A stretch of 35,385 nucleotides of DNA from Allorhizocola rhizosphaerae. GTDB lineage: Bacteria; Actinomycetota; Actinomycetes; Mycobacteriales; Micromonosporaceae. The notes beneath the pieces were generated by a model. The model had not been told where the DNA came from. It searched no databases and saw only the letters and a program-made list of their open reading frames with translations. Every line of letters begins with the position of its first letter. Position 1 is the first letter of the stretch. Below, piece after piece: positions 1-7,935 of this stretch. A program made the translations under genes and the position numbers. The stretch covers positions 1-35,385 of the forward strand of contig NZ_QJUG01000078.1 of the NCBI RefSeq assembly GCF_003426775.1, read 5' to 3'.

Positions 1-49
1 GCGAAGGGGCTGCCGACGCGGAGGGGGTGCGCGGGGCGTGGGGTGGGGG

Positions 50-802
50 TTAACGGCGGGCGACGAAGATCAGGCGGGGATAGTGGGGGAAGGTGCAGTG
101 GTCGTCGATGCGTGCCAGTGACTGGTCGGACTCGTTGCGGGCCAGCACGGAGAAGTTTTGCACCGCTGGCGACTGTCGCAAGTGGTCGGTCACGGCCTGC
201 GGGTCGGTCGGCACCTCGTAGTTTACCGCGTGCCAGTTGGGGTTGCCCCTGCGCAGCACCACCTTTGCGACGTTGCGCGCCTGCAGCACGAGCCGCGGGC
301 CCACGCCCGGCCGGATCTGACGCAGGCGCCGCTCGTAGTCGGCCGCGATCGCGGGATGGCTTCTGTTTTGGATGTCGAACAGGACCGCCCCGCCCTCGCG
401 GGTCACGCGCAGCATCTCGTCGATGACCCTCGGCAGGTCGGGAAAGTACCAAGTCGAGTGAAAGCAGTAGACCGCGTCGAAGGTACCGTCATCGAAGGCG
501 AGGTTTTCGGCGTCGCCCACGGACGCCTCGATGCCGGGGTTGAGCTCGCGGCAGCGCTCGATCAGGGCGGGGGAGATGTCGATGCCGTGCACCTTGTGGC
601 CCGCGCGGGCCAGGAAGCCGGCGATCGGGTAACCCGTGCCGATGGCCACCTCCAGCAGGCGGGCCTCCGGCTTGCTCTCGGATTCGACCAGCTCGCACAG
701 GCGGCGGTCGTAATCCATGAAGCCGTATTTTTTGTCCCGTGCCTGCAGCCAATAGTCGGCGTACACATCGCGCATGAACGTCTTCCGGTCCACGTCAGCC
801 AT
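50..802 (-). CDS. class I SAM-dependent methyltransferase
   Basis: A 250-residue protein with a Rossmann methyltransferase core. The SAM-binding motif I reads LLEVAIGTGYPIAGFLARAG (about residues 47-66), followed by the acidic end of strand 2 (HGIDIS), then GDAENLAFDDGTFDAVYCFHS, which matches the motif II/III region of the Methyltransf_11/25 type. The substrate cannot be read from sequence. Family members methylate small molecules, sugars or quinones. It diverges from the glycosyltransferase at 888 with 85 bp between the two starts, so it may belong to the glycan locus and methylate a sugar, but this is inference only. ATG at 800-802 is preceded by a weak purine stretch. Fold confidence is high; role is unknown. 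Confidence 0.85.
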   Translation of the reverse strand: MADVDRKTFMRDVYADYWLQARDKKYGFMDYDRRLCELVESESKPEARLLEVAIGTGYPIAGFLARAGHKVHGIDISPALIERCRELNPGIEASVGDAENLAFDDGTFDAVYCFHSTWYFPDLPRVIDEMLRVTREGGAVLFDIQNRSHPAIAADYERRLRQIRPGVGPRLVLQARNVAKVVLRRGNPNWHAVNYEVPTDPQAVTDHLRQSPAVQNFSVLARNESDQSLARIDDHCTFPHYPRLIFVARR

Positions 803-874
803 CCCACACGAGATCCCGTGAAAACGCCATCATTTGCCGGTGCCCGGCCTGGTGGCGCGTCGCACACGTGCGGC

Positions 875-890
875 TAAGCTCTGCTGCGTG
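875..890 (+). promoter_or_regulatory. candidate leaderless promoter (-10 TAAGCT) for the glycosyltransferase
   Basis: TAAGCT at 875-880 fits the actinobacterial TANNNT -10 pattern. The expected transcription start, about seven bases downstream, falls on the GTG at 888, and no Shine-Dalgarno sequence lies just before that GTG. This fits a leaderless transcript. No good -35 box is visible at normal spacing, so the call is tentative. Confidence 0.4.
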
Positions 891-2075
891 GATGCGACGA
901 AGCGCCGTCCGATCCGCGTCGGCATGCTCGTGATCAGCGAGTACGAGTCCGACGCGCGGGTGCGGCGGCAGGCGGAGGCACTGGTCGAGCGCGGCGACGA
1001 GGTGACGGTCGTCGCATTGCACGCCGAGGGCCGGCCCGCGGTTGACGTCGTTGACGGTGTCAATGTGGTCCACCTTCCCACGCAAAAATACCGGGGCGAG
1101 TCGAGCCTTTCCTATATCAAGCTGTACGGCGGGTTCACGGCACGCGCCGCGGGCCGCATGGCCCGGTGGGGCCGCCGATTCGACGTGGTGCAGGCGCACT
1201 CGATGCCCGAGGCGCTGGTGTTCGCGGCCGCCGTGCAGCGGGCGATGCGCGTGCCGGTGCTGCTCGATGTGCACGATCTTACGTCCGAGCTGTTCTCCGC
1301 CAAGTTCGAGGGCAGGCGGGGTCTCATGTCGGCCATCCGGTTCAGCGAGCGTGCGTCGTTCCGGTTCGCCGACGAGGTGCTCACGCCGCATGATCGCTAT
1401 ACCGACATGCTGCGCGCGATGACCCGTACCCCCGTAACAACGGTTATGAACTGTCCAGACGATCGATACTTCACCGCACGACCGTGGAAGGGCTGGGAGC
1501 CGGGCGGCGAGGTGGTCTTCGGTTATCACGGCCTGATCGCGCCCCGGCACGGGCTGGCGCAGCTGGCCGAGGCGCTGGCGGCGGTGCGCGGTGAGGTGCC
1601 GGGCGCGCGGATGCAGGTGTGGGGCAGCGGCGACGGCCTGGCCCCGCTGCGCGAGAAGGTCGCCGAGCTGCGGCTGGGCGACGCGGTGAGCCTGCCCACC
1701 CGGCTGCTTCCGATCCACGAGATGACCAAAGAGCTGGACAAAATGCACATAGGGGTGCTCGCCAGTCAACTCGACCCATGGACGGCCAACGTGCTGCCCA
1801 ACAAGCTCATGGAGTACGCGGTCATGGGCATCCCGGTGATCACGTTCCGGAACGCGACCATCGAGCGCTACTTCCCCGACGACGCCGTGACATACGTCGA
1901 TCCGGCGAACCCGGCCAACCTGCGTGAGGCGATGCTCGCCCTGATCCGCGATCCCGAGAAGGCCCGGCTGCAGGCCGAGCGGGCGCGCGAGGTGATGGTC
2001 GGGCGCACCTGGCGGCACCAGCGGCAGCACTACTACGAAGTGATCGACCGCATGGCGGCCCGCCGCCGTGACTGA
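888..2075 (+). CDS. glycosyltransferase family 4 (GT-B)
   Basis: A 395-residue GT-B protein. The N-terminal half starts with VGMLVISEYESDARVRRQAEAL, typical of Glyco_transf_4 acceptor domains. The C-terminal half has the nucleotide-sugar-binding pattern with VFGYHGLIAPRHGLAQLAEAL and then LPNKLMEYAVMGIPVITF, the usual position of the GT4 E-x7-E motif. It probably adds a sugar to a lipid-linked glycan at the inner face of the membrane; donor and acceptor are unknown. A TTG at 834 would give 18 more residues rich in Arg and Cys. GTG 888 is preferred because the family-like sequence begins soon after it and a -10 box is correctly placed. It overlaps the flippase gene by 8 bp, which suggests co-transcription. 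Confidence 0.85.
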   Translation: MDATKRRPIRVGMLVISEYESDARVRRQAEALVERGDEVTVVALHAEGRPAVDVVDGVNVVHLPTQKYRGESSLSYIKLYGGFTARAAGRMARWGRRFDVVQAHSMPEALVFAAAVQRAMRVPVLLDVHDLTSELFSAKFEGRRGLMSAIRFSERASFRFADEVLTPHDRYTDMLRAMTRTPVTTVMNCPDDRYFTARPWKGWEPGGEVVFGYHGLIAPRHGLAQLAEALAAVRGEVPGARMQVWGSGDGLAPLREKVAELRLGDAVSLPTRLLPIHEMTKELDKMHIGVLASQLDPWTANVLPNKLMEYAVMGIPVITFRNATIERYFPDDAVTYVDPANPANLREAMLALIRDPEKARLQAERAREVMVGRTWRHQRQHYYEVIDRMAARRRD

Positions 2076-3483
2076 CGTGCGGACCCCGTCGCGCTCCTCC
2101 TCGGTGCTCAAGTCCAGCCTGCTGACCATGCTCGCCATCGCGGCGCTTGGCGTCACCCGGCTGGTGCACCTGGCCCTGGTGGGCCGCAACGTTTCCGACG
2201 CGACGTTCGAGATGGTGGGGCTGGCGATCAGCGCGACCATGACGGCCGGCCTGTTCCTGCCGGGCGGGCTGGCCAGCGCGGCATCGAAGTTCATCGCATA
2301 CCAGGAGGGCAAGGGCGACCCGGACGCGGCACGCGCGGTCTATCGCCTGCTGAGCCGGGTGGGCTACGCCGTGTCGGGGGTGCTCGGTGCGATCGTCGGG
2401 ATTGGACTGTGGGCGTACTACGGCGTGGACGGCCTCTCCGTCGGGCTGCTGACGTTCGCGTTCTCGGCGTACAGCATCGAGAAGTCGGCGTTCTACGGGT
2501 TCCACCGGGTCCTGCCCTACACGCGGCTCGAACTGGCCGGGGCCGTGGTCGCGATCGGGTCCACGGTGGTCGTGGTGTGGCTGGGCTGGACCGCGTACCT
2601 GATGCCGCTCACGCTCGGCTACAGCGTGCTCATCCTCGGGGCGTGGGTCCTGTTGCGCCGCAAGGGTCCGCGCAAGGAACTGCCGATGCGCGAGATCGCC
2701 GAATACGTGGGGCTGGCCAGCGTGGGCGGACTGGCCAGCGCGGGCCTGCTGCAGGCGCTGCCCATGATCGCGGGGCTGCTGAGGGTCGACATCGGCGCGT
2801 TCGCCACGGCCGTCGGGCTGGTGGCGCCGCTGTACTTCCTGCCGCGCGCGCTGGGCATGGCCCTGTTCCCGGCCATGGCGGGCGCCCATGGGGCAGGAGA
2901 CCTCGCTTCCGTGCGCAAACAGGCCGACCTCACGACGCGCGGGCTGTTCGTGGTGCTGGCCCCGCTGTTCGCGGCCGGTGTGCTGCTTTCGCGCCAGATC
3001 CTGGTGGTCGTGTTCGGGCCGGCGAAGGCGGGCGGCGCGATCGTGCTGCAGATCCTGCTGGCGGCCACGTTCCTCATGGTCACGCAGGTGGCCGCGGTCA
3101 ATGCGCTGTCCAGCGGGTCGGCGCGGGAGGTGCGGATTCCGGTCACGTCTTCGGTGCTCGGCGGGATCACCGGGATCGCGACCGCGATCCCGCTCGGGCT
3201 GACGCTCGGTGAGGTCGGGGTGGCGCTGGCCTACCTGCTCGCGGCAGCCGTCAGCGCGACCGGGCCGCTGGTGATGGTCGCGCGGCGGCACGAGCTGGCC
3301 TGGCTGGGGCCGATCTCGCGCGCAGTGACCGTCGTGATTGGAGCGGTGGCGGCGGCGGTCGTCGTGGATCGCATGACGGCGAGCTGGCTGGTCGACGTCG
3401 TGGCGGCGGTGGTCGCGGCCGGGTTGGCCGGGCTGTTGCTGCATGGCGACCTGCGCGCGGTGCTCGCCTCACGTCATCGATGA
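2068..3483 (+). CDS. polysaccharide flippase of the MOP superfamily (Wzx-like)
   Basis: A 471-residue hydrophobic protein with roughly 12-14 membrane helices spread along its whole length and few polar loops, the layout of MATE/MVF/Wzx flippases (MOP superfamily). The start SSLLTMLAIAALGVTRLVHLALVGR resembles the first helix of polysaccharide biosynthesis proteins. Such proteins move a lipid-linked oligosaccharide across the cytoplasmic membrane. Placement right after a GT4 and before a Wzy-like protein supports a Wzx/Wzy-type pathway. GTG at 2068 overlaps the end of the glycosyltransferase gene by 8 bp. The exact cargo is unknown. Confidence 0.8.
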   Translation: MTDVRTPSRSSSVLKSSLLTMLAIAALGVTRLVHLALVGRNVSDATFEMVGLAISATMTAGLFLPGGLASAASKFIAYQEGKGDPDAARAVYRLLSRVGYAVSGVLGAIVGIGLWAYYGVDGLSVGLLTFAFSAYSIEKSAFYGFHRVLPYTRLELAGAVVAIGSTVVVVWLGWTAYLMPLTLGYSVLILGAWVLLRRKGPRKELPMREIAEYVGLASVGGLASAGLLQALPMIAGLLRVDIGAFATAVGLVAPLYFLPRALGMALFPAMAGAHGAGDLASVRKQADLTTRGLFVVLAPLFAAGVLLSRQILVVVFGPAKAGGAIVLQILLAATFLMVTQVAAVNALSSGSAREVRIPVTSSVLGGITGIATAIPLGLTLGEVGVALAYLLAAAVSATGPLVMVARRHELAWLGPISRAVTVVIGAVAAAVVVDRMTASWLVDVVAAVVAAGLAGLLLHGDLRAVLASRHR

Positions 3484-3488
3484 GGGCG

Positions 3489-3501
3489 ATATCCGGGATA
3501 T
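3489..3501. promoter_or_regulatory. short 13-bp palindrome in the flippase-polymerase gap
   Basis: ATATCC and GGATAT flank a single G just after the flippase stop codon. The 129-bp gap (3484-3612) is the largest within the glycan locus, so it could hold a promoter or operator for the downstream genes. No convincing -35/-10 pair was seen in it. It also holds two copies of GGGCGCGTG, near 3512 and 3534. Such a short palindrome could arise by chance. Confidence 0.2.
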
Positions 3502-3612
3502 TGCAGTAAACGGGCGCGTGGGACAGGTAGGCGGGCGCGTGAGCCGTATGGGAGTACTCGAAAGCGTGGGGTCAATGGGGAGCGGGCTGAGCCGGATGGG
3601 AGGATCGGTGGC

Positions 3613-5055
3613 GTGACGCTGGCTAGTCCGCCAAAGGTGATGGAGGCGCCCGCAGAGGGGTTCCGCAGAGGGTTACTCGATCGGGCGATACTCGTGCTCA
3701 TCGGCGTCCTGCTCGTCGAGGTGCTGCTTGAGGGCTGGCTGGTGACGGTGTTCGGCGGCGTTGACGCCGACGGCGACGTGATTCAGGCGCAGTGGCCCAA
3801 GACGCTCAAGATCGCGCTCTACCTCACGCTGTTCGTGCTCACCGTCGTGAAGATCACCGCCGACAAAAGGTGGGGGTCATTCAGGACCAAGGCCGACATG
3901 GCGATCGTCGTGCTCGGGGTGGTGTTGACGATCTCGGGCGTGCTCGGCGGCTCCGACGCCGGCCTCATCTTCGACGCGCTCTTCGTGTACTTCCGCGGTG
4001 CGATCATTTTCTATGCGGTACGAGCCGTGCGCCCAGACTGGACGCAGGCCAGACCGTTCGCGTGGGCCGTCGGCGGGGTGGTCGCGCTCAACTGCCTCCT
4101 CGCGATCGTGCAGCTCGTCGGTGGTACCGCGGCATATAGGGCTTTGGGATGGGTCAACCTGCAGTGGGCCGACGAGGGCAGGGCACAGGGCCTGCTCGAA
4201 CACCCCAACGATCTGGGCCACGTGACCGGGCTGGCACTGCTCGCCCTGGTGGCATGGATCGCGGTCGCGGACCGGGTGGCCAAGCGCTGGTGGGCCTTGC
4301 TGATCATCCTCGGGTTCGTGCTCGGCATCGCGCAATCGCGCCACTCCACCATCGCGGCCCTGGCCGGAGTCGTCGTGATCGCGGGGCTCAACCGGGCCCA
4401 CTGGAAGCGGATGGCCGCGGCGGTCGTGGCGATCGGCGCGCTCAGCGCGCTGCCGATCGCGCTGGACGCCGACCGGCGGGCCGGGCTGATGATCCGCTTC
4501 GAGGGCTTCTTCCGCGCGATCGGCGTTGACGTCGAGCACCGTGACCCCTGCGCGTTCGACCCCCGGTGCGAGGAGACCGCCGGAGAGGTCCGGGTGCTGT
4601 TCATCAAGCAGGGGGTGAAGCTGTTCGAGCACGAACCGGTGTTCGGCTACGGGATCGGGCAGTTCGGCGGGATCGTCGCGGTCCGCAACGACCCCGCCTG
4701 GAACATGGACCCGCGCTTTGTCGAGGTCCTGGGTCCGCTTGGCTTCCACATGTCCAAGTTCGAGGCGGTCTCGGTGGATGTCTTCTGGCTGCACCTGCTG
4801 GTGGAGGCGGGCGCCGTCGGACTGGTCGCGTATCTTGTCTGGATGGCGCTGGTGGCCTCGCCGCTGATCGGTGCCGCGTGGCGCCGGGCCGGACCGGCCC
4901 GCGACCGCGCGATGTTTCTGTTCGCGGTGGCGACGCTGGGGTTCGGGCTGGTGATCGCGGCATGGTCGATCTCGCTGGAGGATCCGCTGTGGCCGCCGCT
5001 GATGTTTGCGGTGCTGGGCTTTGCCTGGGTGTGCAGGGAGAGGGTTAAGGCATGA
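3613..5055 (+). CDS. O-antigen ligase / Wzy-type polysaccharide polymerase
   Basis: A 480-residue multi-pass membrane protein with about 10-12 helices. The Wzy_C/O-antigen ligase signature is visible as EHPNDLGHVTGLALLALVAW near residue 197, a large extracytoplasmic loop (about residues 290-390), and a GYGIGQFGG motif in that loop. Such enzymes polymerise lipid-linked repeat units or attach the glycan to its acceptor outside the membrane. GTG 3613 has GGGAGG at 3598-3603, about 9 bases upstream. The 3' end overlaps the dehydrogenase gene by ATGA (5052-5055), tying it to the sugar-nucleotide operon. Polymerase and ligase cannot be told apart from sequence. Confidence 0.8.
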   Translation: MTLASPPKVMEAPAEGFRRGLLDRAILVLIGVLLVEVLLEGWLVTVFGGVDADGDVIQAQWPKTLKIALYLTLFVLTVVKITADKRWGSFRTKADMAIVVLGVVLTISGVLGGSDAGLIFDALFVYFRGAIIFYAVRAVRPDWTQARPFAWAVGGVVALNCLLAIVQLVGGTAAYRALGWVNLQWADEGRAQGLLEHPNDLGHVTGLALLALVAWIAVADRVAKRWWALLIILGFVLGIAQSRHSTIAALAGVVVIAGLNRAHWKRMAAAVVAIGALSALPIALDADRRAGLMIRFEGFFRAIGVDVEHRDPCAFDPRCEETAGEVRVLFIKQGVKLFEHEPVFGYGIGQFGGIVAVRNDPAWNMDPRFVEVLGPLGFHMSKFEAVSVDVFWLHLLVEAGAVGLVAYLVWMALVASPLIGAAWRRAGPARDRAMFLFAVATLGFGLVIAAWSISLEDPLWPPLMFAVLGFAWVCRERVKA

Positions 5056-6065
5056 CGTTCGCGCAGATCGGGTTCGGATATTGGGGGCCCAACCTCGCCC
5101 GCAATCTCGGTGCGCTGGCCGGTCAGCGGTTTCGCTACCTGGTCGATCTGTCGCCCGAACGGCGGGAGAAGGCCGCCTCGCTGTACCCGCACGTGACGAT
5201 CACGGACGATCTGGACGCCGCGTTGGCCGATGTCGAATCCGTGATTATTGCCACGCCCGCCGCCACGCACGCCCCGCTCGCGCGTAAGGCGCTCGAAGCG
5301 GGCAAAAACGTGTTCGTTGAGAAGCCGCTCGCGCTTTCGACCAGCGACGCCGTCGAGCTCGCTTCACTGAGTGAAACTTTGAACAAGGTGCTGATGGTCG
5401 GCCACACGTTCGAGTTCAACCCGGCCGTGCGTGCGATGAAGGAGATCCTCGACGCGGGTGACATCGGCGACGTGCTCTATCTGCATTCGCAGCGGCTCAA
5501 CCTGGGCCGGATCCAGAGTGACATCAATGCGTTCTGGTCCATCGGGCCGCACGACGTGTCGATCGCCAACTATCTGCTGGGTGCTTCGCCGCAGTGGGTT
5601 TCGGCGCGAGGCGCCCGCTATCTGAACTCCAGCGTCGAGGATGTCATGTTTGTCACGGCGGGCTATCCGGGCGGCGTGCTCGCGCACATGCATGTCAGCT
5701 GGCTCGACCCGTCGAAGACCCGCCGCACCACCGTCGTCGGCAGCAAGAAGATGCTGGTGTACGACGACATGGACGCCGATGCCCGGCTGAAGATCTTCGA
5801 CAAGGGTGCCGACCGGCTCGACGCCGATGCCTACGGCGCCTATCAATACCGCCTGCGCGACGGGGCCATGCACGTGCCGAGCCTGCCGATGGTCGAGCCG
5901 CTGTCGACCGAGCTGCGCCACTTCATCGAGTGCGTCGACTCCGGTGCGCGGCCGGTGGTCGACGGGTGGAACGGCGTGCGCACAGTGGCCGTGCTTGAGG
6001 CCGTTGACGAGTCGCTGCGCCAGGGCGGAGCGCAGGTCGATGTGCTTCAGGTGGATGGGGCATGA
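5052..6065 (+). CDS. Gfo/Idh/MocA dehydrogenase, WlbA/WbpB-like
   Basis: A 337-residue NAD(P)-dependent oxidoreductase. The N-terminal Rossmann fold is GFGYWGPNLARN (about residues 7-18). VFVEKPLAL near residue 93 is the EKP motif with the catalytic Lys. The segment QRLNLGRIQSDINAFWSIGP followed by HDVSI closely resembles the WbpB/WlbA pattern (LNLG-I-N-W-PHD). Those enzymes oxidise C3 of UDP-N-acetylglucosaminuronic acid so that an aminotransferase can act. The aminotransferase and acyltransferase genes downstream fit that scheme. No UDP-sugar 6-dehydrogenase is in the window, so the uronic acid, if that is the substrate, would be made elsewhere. ATGA overlaps occur at both ends, so translation is probably coupled. 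Confidence 0.82.
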   Translation: MTFAQIGFGYWGPNLARNLGALAGQRFRYLVDLSPERREKAASLYPHVTITDDLDAALADVESVIIATPAATHAPLARKALEAGKNVFVEKPLALSTSDAVELASLSETLNKVLMVGHTFEFNPAVRAMKEILDAGDIGDVLYLHSQRLNLGRIQSDINAFWSIGPHDVSIANYLLGASPQWVSARGARYLNSSVEDVMFVTAGYPGGVLAHMHVSWLDPSKTRRTTVVGSKKMLVYDDMDADARLKIFDKGADRLDADAYGAYQYRLRDGAMHVPSLPMVEPLSTELRHFIECVDSGARPVVDGWNGVRTVAVLEAVDESLRQGGAQVDVLQVDGA

Positions 6066-6958
6066 TTGCCGCTGTGCACACCGACGAGCCGCGCGATTTG
6101 CGCCTCTACCGGCGGATGAGGTTCATCCGGCGGTTCGAGGAGACCCTGCTCGACCTGTTCGACGAGGGCGTGCTCAACGGGACCACCCACGCGTGCATCG
6201 GGCAGGAGGCCGACGCCGTGGGCGTCATCGAACACCTGCGTGAGGGCGACCACATCTTCAGCAACCACCGCTGCCACGGCCACTATCTGGCCCGCACGGG
6301 CGACGCGCTCGGGCTGATGGCCGAGATCATGGGCAAGGAGGCCGGCGTGTGCGCGGGCATCGGCGGCAGCCAGCACATCTGCGCGCCCGGGTTCATGTCC
6401 AACGGCGTGCAGGGCGGGATCGTGCCGACCGCGGCCGGGATCGCGCTGGCGATGAAGCTGCGCGGGGCCGACACGATCAGCGTGGTGTTCATCGGCGACG
6501 GCACGCTCGGTGAGGGCGCGGTCTACGAGACGCTCAACATCGCCGCGCTGTGGCAGGTGCCCCTGCTGATCGTGCTGGAAAACAACGAGTGGGCGCAGAG
6601 CACACCCGTCTCGCTGAACACGGCCGGCAGCATGGCGGCGCGGTTTGAGGCGTTCGGCATCCCGGTCACCGAGACCACGACCACCGACGTGCTGGAGATC
6701 GATCGCTTGGCACAGAAGGAAGTCGAACTGGTCCGTTCTTTGAACAGCCCACGGGCGTTGATTGTCAACACCTACCGGCTGTGCCACCACTCCAAAAGCG
6801 ATGATCACCGGCCGGAGGCCGAGGTCGCGATCCGTTGGCAGATCGAGCCGTTGGTGATCCAGCGGGCCCGGCTGTCCGAAGCGGACTGGCGGCGGGTCGA
6901 TTCCGAAGTGGACGAACAGATCGCCGAAGTCGTTGCCACTGCGAGGGCGTTGCCGTGA
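6062..6958 (+). CDS. 2-oxoacid dehydrogenase E1 alpha subunit (TPP-dependent)
   Basis: A 298-residue E1-alpha of the pyruvate/acetoin dehydrogenase type. The TPP motif runs from GDG (residues 145-147, FIGDGTLGEGAVYETLNIAA) to ENN at 173-175. SNHRCHGHYLAR (about 67-78) is the His-rich loop that in this family contacts TPP and the lipoyl domain. With E1-beta it should decarboxylate a 2-oxoacid and transfer the acyl group to lipoyl-lysine. Its location between a sugar dehydrogenase and a sugar aminotransferase is unusual. It overlaps both neighbours by 4 bp. An alternative from established biology is carbon-carbon bond formation: E1-like pairs build two-carbon sugar branches in avilamycin- and trioxacarcin-type pathways. 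Confidence 0.9.
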   Translation: MIAAVHTDEPRDLRLYRRMRFIRRFEETLLDLFDEGVLNGTTHACIGQEADAVGVIEHLREGDHIFSNHRCHGHYLARTGDALGLMAEIMGKEAGVCAGIGGSQHICAPGFMSNGVQGGIVPTAAGIALAMKLRGADTISVVFIGDGTLGEGAVYETLNIAALWQVPLLIVLENNEWAQSTPVSLNTAGSMAARFEAFGIPVTETTTTDVLEIDRLAQKEVELVRSLNSPRALIVNTYRLCHHSKSDDHRPEAEVAIRWQIEPLVIQRARLSEADWRRVDSEVDEQIAEVVATARALP

Positions 6959-7935
6959 TTTTCGCCAAGGAACTCAACGCGGCGCTGCACGAGTGCCTCG
7001 AAACCGATGAGCGGGTGGTGCTCATCGGCGAAGACATCGTCGACCCCTACGGCGGGGCGTTCAAGGTGACGCGGGGCCTGTCCACCGACTTCCCGGAGCG
7101 CGTGCGCACCACACCGATCAGCGAGGGCGCGATCGCGGGAGTCTCGGCGGGGCTTGCCCTCGCCGGCATGCGGCCCATCGCCGAGGTCATGTTCGGCGAT
7201 TTCATCACGCTGTGCTACGACCAGATCGTCAATCACATCACCAAATACGAAGCCATGTACAACGGCAAGGCCACCTGCCCGGTGATTTTCCGCGTGCCGT
7301 CGGGTGGGCACCGCGGTTATGGGCCAACCCATTCGCAGAGCCTGGAGAAACACTTCCTCGGCGTGCCGCATCTGCGTGTGCTCGCCGCGTCGCTCTACCA
7401 CGATCCGCGTGCCGTGCTGCGTGACCTGCTGGGGCAGACCACACCGGCGTTGTTCGTGGAGCACAAACTGCTGTATCCGCAGAACTTCGGCCGGCCCGGG
7501 GGCCTGCTCGCGACCGACGACGGCACGACCGTGTGCCTGTCGGCCGTGCCCCGCGAGGATTGCACGGCAACGGTTCTGGCCTACGGTTACCAGGCGATGC
7601 TCGCGGCCCAGGTGGTGGAGCAGCTCGCGATCGAGGAGGAGATCTTCGTCGAGCTGCTCGTGCCGCTGGAACTGTCCCCATTGGACTATGGCCCGATCGA
7701 GCGTTCCGTCGCGGTGACCAAGAGTCTCGTGACCGTCGAGGAGGGCACGGCCGGTTGGTCGTGGGGCACCGAGATCGCGGCCGTGCTGTCGGCGCGCATG
7801 TTCGGCCGGTTGCGCCGCCCGGTCGGTGTGGTGGCGAGCGTGCCAACGGTCATCCCGTCGTCGAAGTCCAAGGAGAGCCGGATGCTGGTGGGCACCCCGC
7901 AGATCGATGTCGCGATCCGGGAGGCGGCCAAATGA
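6955..7935 (+). CDS. 2-oxoacid dehydrogenase E1 beta subunit
   Basis: A 326-residue partner of E1-alpha. VVLIGEDIVDPYGGAFKVT near the N-terminus, RTTPISEGAIAGVSAGLAL (with the conserved Glu that activates TPP), and THSQSLEKHFLGVPHLRV all match pyruvate/acetoin dehydrogenase E1-beta. The transketolase C-terminal domain follows. The GTG at 6955 overlaps the E1-alpha stop as GTGA and is preferred over upstream in-frame starts, which lie inside E1-alpha and encode an Arg-rich stretch foreign to the family. The 3' end overlaps the lipoyl-acyltransferase gene by ATGA. In E2 complexes of this type the peripheral binding domain can hold E1-beta, and such a domain is encoded by the next gene. Confidence 0.9.
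   Translation: MIFAKELNAALHECLETDERVVLIGEDIVDPYGGAFKVTRGLSTDFPERVRTTPISEGAIAGVSAGLALAGMRPIAEVMFGDFITLCYDQIVNHITKYEAMYNGKATCPVIFRVPSGGHRGYGPTHSQSLEKHFLGVPHLRVLAASLYHDPRAVLRDLLGQTTPALFVEHKLLYPQNFGRPGGLLATDDGTTVCLSAVPREDCTATVLAYGYQAMLAAQVVEQLAIEEEIFVELLVPLELSPLDYGPIERSVAVTKSLVTVEEGTAGWSWGTEIAAVLSARMFGRLRRPVGVVASVPTVIPSSKSKESRMLVGTPQIDVAIREAAK

Noticed and set aside
795..2312. 505-residue minus-strand open frame opposite the first glycosyltransferase
   Set aside because: His/Arg/Gln/Gly-rich low-complexity translation with no domain; it is the antisense shadow of the GT4 and flippase genes in high-GC DNA.
1840..3444. 534-residue minus-strand frame opposite the flippase
   Set aside because: Composition dominated by Arg, Gln, His and Asp, a typical GC-rich antisense artefact; the plus-strand frame encodes a coherent membrane protein.
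7533..7931. 133-residue N-terminal extension of the lipoyl fusion protein
   Set aside because: It lies in another frame of E1-beta and is Arg/Gly-rich; the lipoyl fold begins exactly at ATG 7932, which overlaps the E1-beta stop.
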